Origin: Paracoccaceae bacterium
Lineage (GTDB): Bacteria > Pseudomonadota > Alphaproteobacteria > Rhodobacterales > Rhodobacteraceae
Length of the DNA: 16,888 nt
Direction of reading: 5' to 3'
Assembly (NCBI GenBank): GCA_003512825.1
Contig: DOOI01000117.1
Coordinates: 11,421-28,308, forward strand
The position numbers and the translations under genes are program-made. Position 1 is the stretch's first letter, and each line of letters starts with the position of its first letter. Positions 14,561 to 16,888 of the stretch are shown in pieces. The notes under the pieces were generated by a model, which saw only the letters and a list, made by a program, of their open reading frames with translations, ran no database searches and had not been told where the DNA came from.

Positions 14561-14907
14561 TACAGCTGCCAGTCCTCTGGGTCATCCAGCTCGCCAATCG
14601 CCATCCACCGCACCCGTGCGCGCGCCACTTTCGTATCGCCCCACGTACGAAACACCACATCAAACCCTGTCAAATCGATGTTTTCAGCCGCAATATCGGC
14701 CCGCACATTGGTCGCGTGATGCATATCCCACATCGACAAAGTCACATGAACCGCAGGCACGGCCCGATAGGCCTCCGAAAACGCCACCCGCTTTCGTTCC
14801 TCGCGCGGTCCCTTGCCCGTCCACATGCCGCCCCCGTCCTCGAAATCCGAGAACAGAATGTCGTCACCTTGATCGACGCCCACAAGATTGTTTCGTAACC
14901 GCTTCAT
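14557..14907 (-). CDS. H-type lectin domain protein
   Basis: A 116-aa protein that is nearly all H-type lectin fold. Seen in order: [15 protein letters not shown] (17-31), [19 protein letters not shown] (40-58), the [17 protein letters not shown] segment (61-77), [12 protein letters not shown] (81-92) and [11 protein letters not shown] (97-107). The FxxPPxVxVxLS, N-R-V-x-A and TGFDLVFxTWxDT patterns are those of Helix pomatia agglutinin-like domains that bind N-acetylgalactosamine. The usual PP is VP here. There is no signal peptide with this start, so secretion or a cytosolic role is undecided. I choose ATG 14907 because the upstream in-frame extension is not family-like. The ribosome site is poor. 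It follows the atp operon terminator and has interlocked stops with the M20 gene. Confidence 0.85.
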   Translation of the reverse strand: MKRLRNNLVGVDQGDDILFSDFEDGGGMWTGKGPREERKRVAFSEAYRAVPAVHVTLSMWDMHHATNVRADIAAENIDLTGFDVVFRTWGDTKVARARVRWMAIGELDDPEDWQLY

Positions 14908-14955
14908 GCCACCATTTGACCAACTGTGTTTCCGATTGAAAGCGATATGAGACGA

Positions 14956-15023
14956 TTTTGGCAGGATTGTGGAAGCCAAAAGGAAAATTCCCATACGGCT
15001 TCCCTCATTTATGCCTGCCAAAA
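14956..15023. repeat. Nested inverted repeats between atpC and the lectin gene
   Basis: The outer arms TTTTGGCAGG (14956-14965) and CCTGCCAAAA (15014-15023) are a perfect 10-bp match. The inner arms GGAAGCC (14971-14977) and GGCTTCC (14997-15003) are a perfect 7-bp match. In minus-strand RNA they would stack into one interrupted hairpin. The outer arm near 15020 shares bases with the U tract of the atp terminator. Confidence 0.8.
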
Positions 15024-15054
15024 ACGAAAAGGCCCCCGCATCGCGAGGGCCTTT
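15020..15054 (-). terminator. atp operon rho-independent terminator
   Basis: On the minus strand AAAGGCCC (15054-15047) pairs with GGGCCTTT (15035-15028). A 3-bp inner stem (GCG/CGC) sits above a mismatch with a 3-nt loop, and a T-rich tail (TTTTCGTTTTT, 15030-15020) follows. It lies 25 nt after the atpC stop. Confidence 0.88.
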
Positions 15055-15078
15055 CCCTTAGGTCTTTTGATCCAATGA

Positions 15079-15474
15079 TCAGGCGACGTCAGCGCGCAGA
15101 GCCTGCAAATCGGCCACCAGCTTTTCCGCTGTGTCCTTTGCATCGGCAGTTGCTGCACCAGCGGCGGCTTGGGCTTGTGTGACCAGCGCGTCGATATCCG
15201 CACCTTTCACATCCGCCAGCGCCATCGCTTGCTCAGCCAGTACCGACGTGCCCTCCGAAGTGATCTGAGCAAAACCGCCCGTGACCACATACGCCTTGTC
15301 GCCCTGCGGGCCGCTCACCCGCAGAATGCCGGGGCGCAGCGTGGTGATCAGCGGCGCATGATCCGGCATCGCCGTCAGGTCGCCATCCGCGCCCGGGATC
15401 TGGACCGAAGTCACCGCGAACGACGCAAGGCGCCGTTCGGGGCTGACGAGGTCAAACTGCATGGTATCAGCCAT
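15079..15474 (-). CDS. atpC: F1Fo ATP synthase epsilon subunit
   Basis: A 131-aa protein. The N-terminal beta-sandwich (about 1-85) has [10 protein letters not shown] (7-16), the [22 protein letters not shown] block (28-49) and [11 protein letters not shown]-terminal helical part is rich in Ala/Asp. Epsilon links the gamma stalk to the c ring and can inhibit ATP hydrolysis. AAGGAGAG lies just ahead of the ATG, inside the 12-nt gap after the atpD stop, so translation is closely coupled to atpD. The C-terminal part is short compared with E. coli (139 aa), which is normal for alphaproteobacteria. Confidence 0.97.
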   Translation of the reverse strand: MADTMQFDLVSPERRLASFAVTSVQIPGADGDLTAMPDHAPLITTLRPGILRVSGPQGDKAYVVTGGFAQITSEGTSVLAEQAMALADVKGADIDALVTQAQAAAGAATADAKDTAEKLVADLQALRADVA

Positions 15475-15486
15475 CAGGCGCTCTCC

Positions 15487-16888
<1,402 letters not shown>

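Overview
The window is high-GC DNA from an alphaproteobacterium, most likely a marine Rhodobacteraceae (Roseobacter-type) member. The protein set supports this: a DUF6280-like small protein, an H-type lectin of the Rhodobacterales kind, the pcm-tolC-popZ neighbourhood and the atpD-atpC order. It reads as ordinary chromosomal housekeeping sequence. I see no insertion sequence, phage gene, CRISPR array or defence island, and no clearly new multi-gene system. The points of interest are small: regulatory architecture, overlapping genes, a divergent polar-organiser candidate and an atypical tRNA core.

Layout. 1-824 (-): 5' part of a class V aminotransferase of the serine/alanine-glyoxylate type, with its own promoter. 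956-2851 (+): MsbA-like ABC exporter. 2718-3407 (-): family 2 glycosyltransferase that overlaps the exporter's 3' end by 134 bp. 3476-4210 (+): YgfZ/CAF17-like iron-sulfur protein. 4323-4886 (-): elongation factor P, separated from ygfZ by a large hairpin. 5103-5426 (+): conserved 107-aa protein, a strong intrinsic terminator, then cobQ (5497-6945, +), the cobyric acid synthase of B12 synthesis.

Three minus-strand genes follow, pcm (10096-9443), tolC (9395-7965) and an acidic PopZ-like protein (7884-6946). They look like one operon transcribed from a promoter near 10237-10209 that carries a dyad between its -35 and -10. A tRNA-Cys lies at 10324-10397. On the plus strand come a UDP-glucuronate 4-epimerase (10613-11614), a phosphomannomutase (11728-13095) and an M20 metallopeptidase (13169-14560). 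The first two supply sugar nucleotides or sugar phosphates for surface polysaccharide. On the minus strand an H-type lectin-domain protein (14907-14557) lies downstream of the end of the atp operon (atpC 15474-15079; atpD 16888-15487, whose 5' end is outside the window).

Gene packing is tight. cobQ and popZ meet stop to stop with no spacer, the M20 peptidase and lectin stops interlock in a TTAG, and the exporter and glycosyltransferase overlap. All functional calls come from reading motifs. No database search was run.
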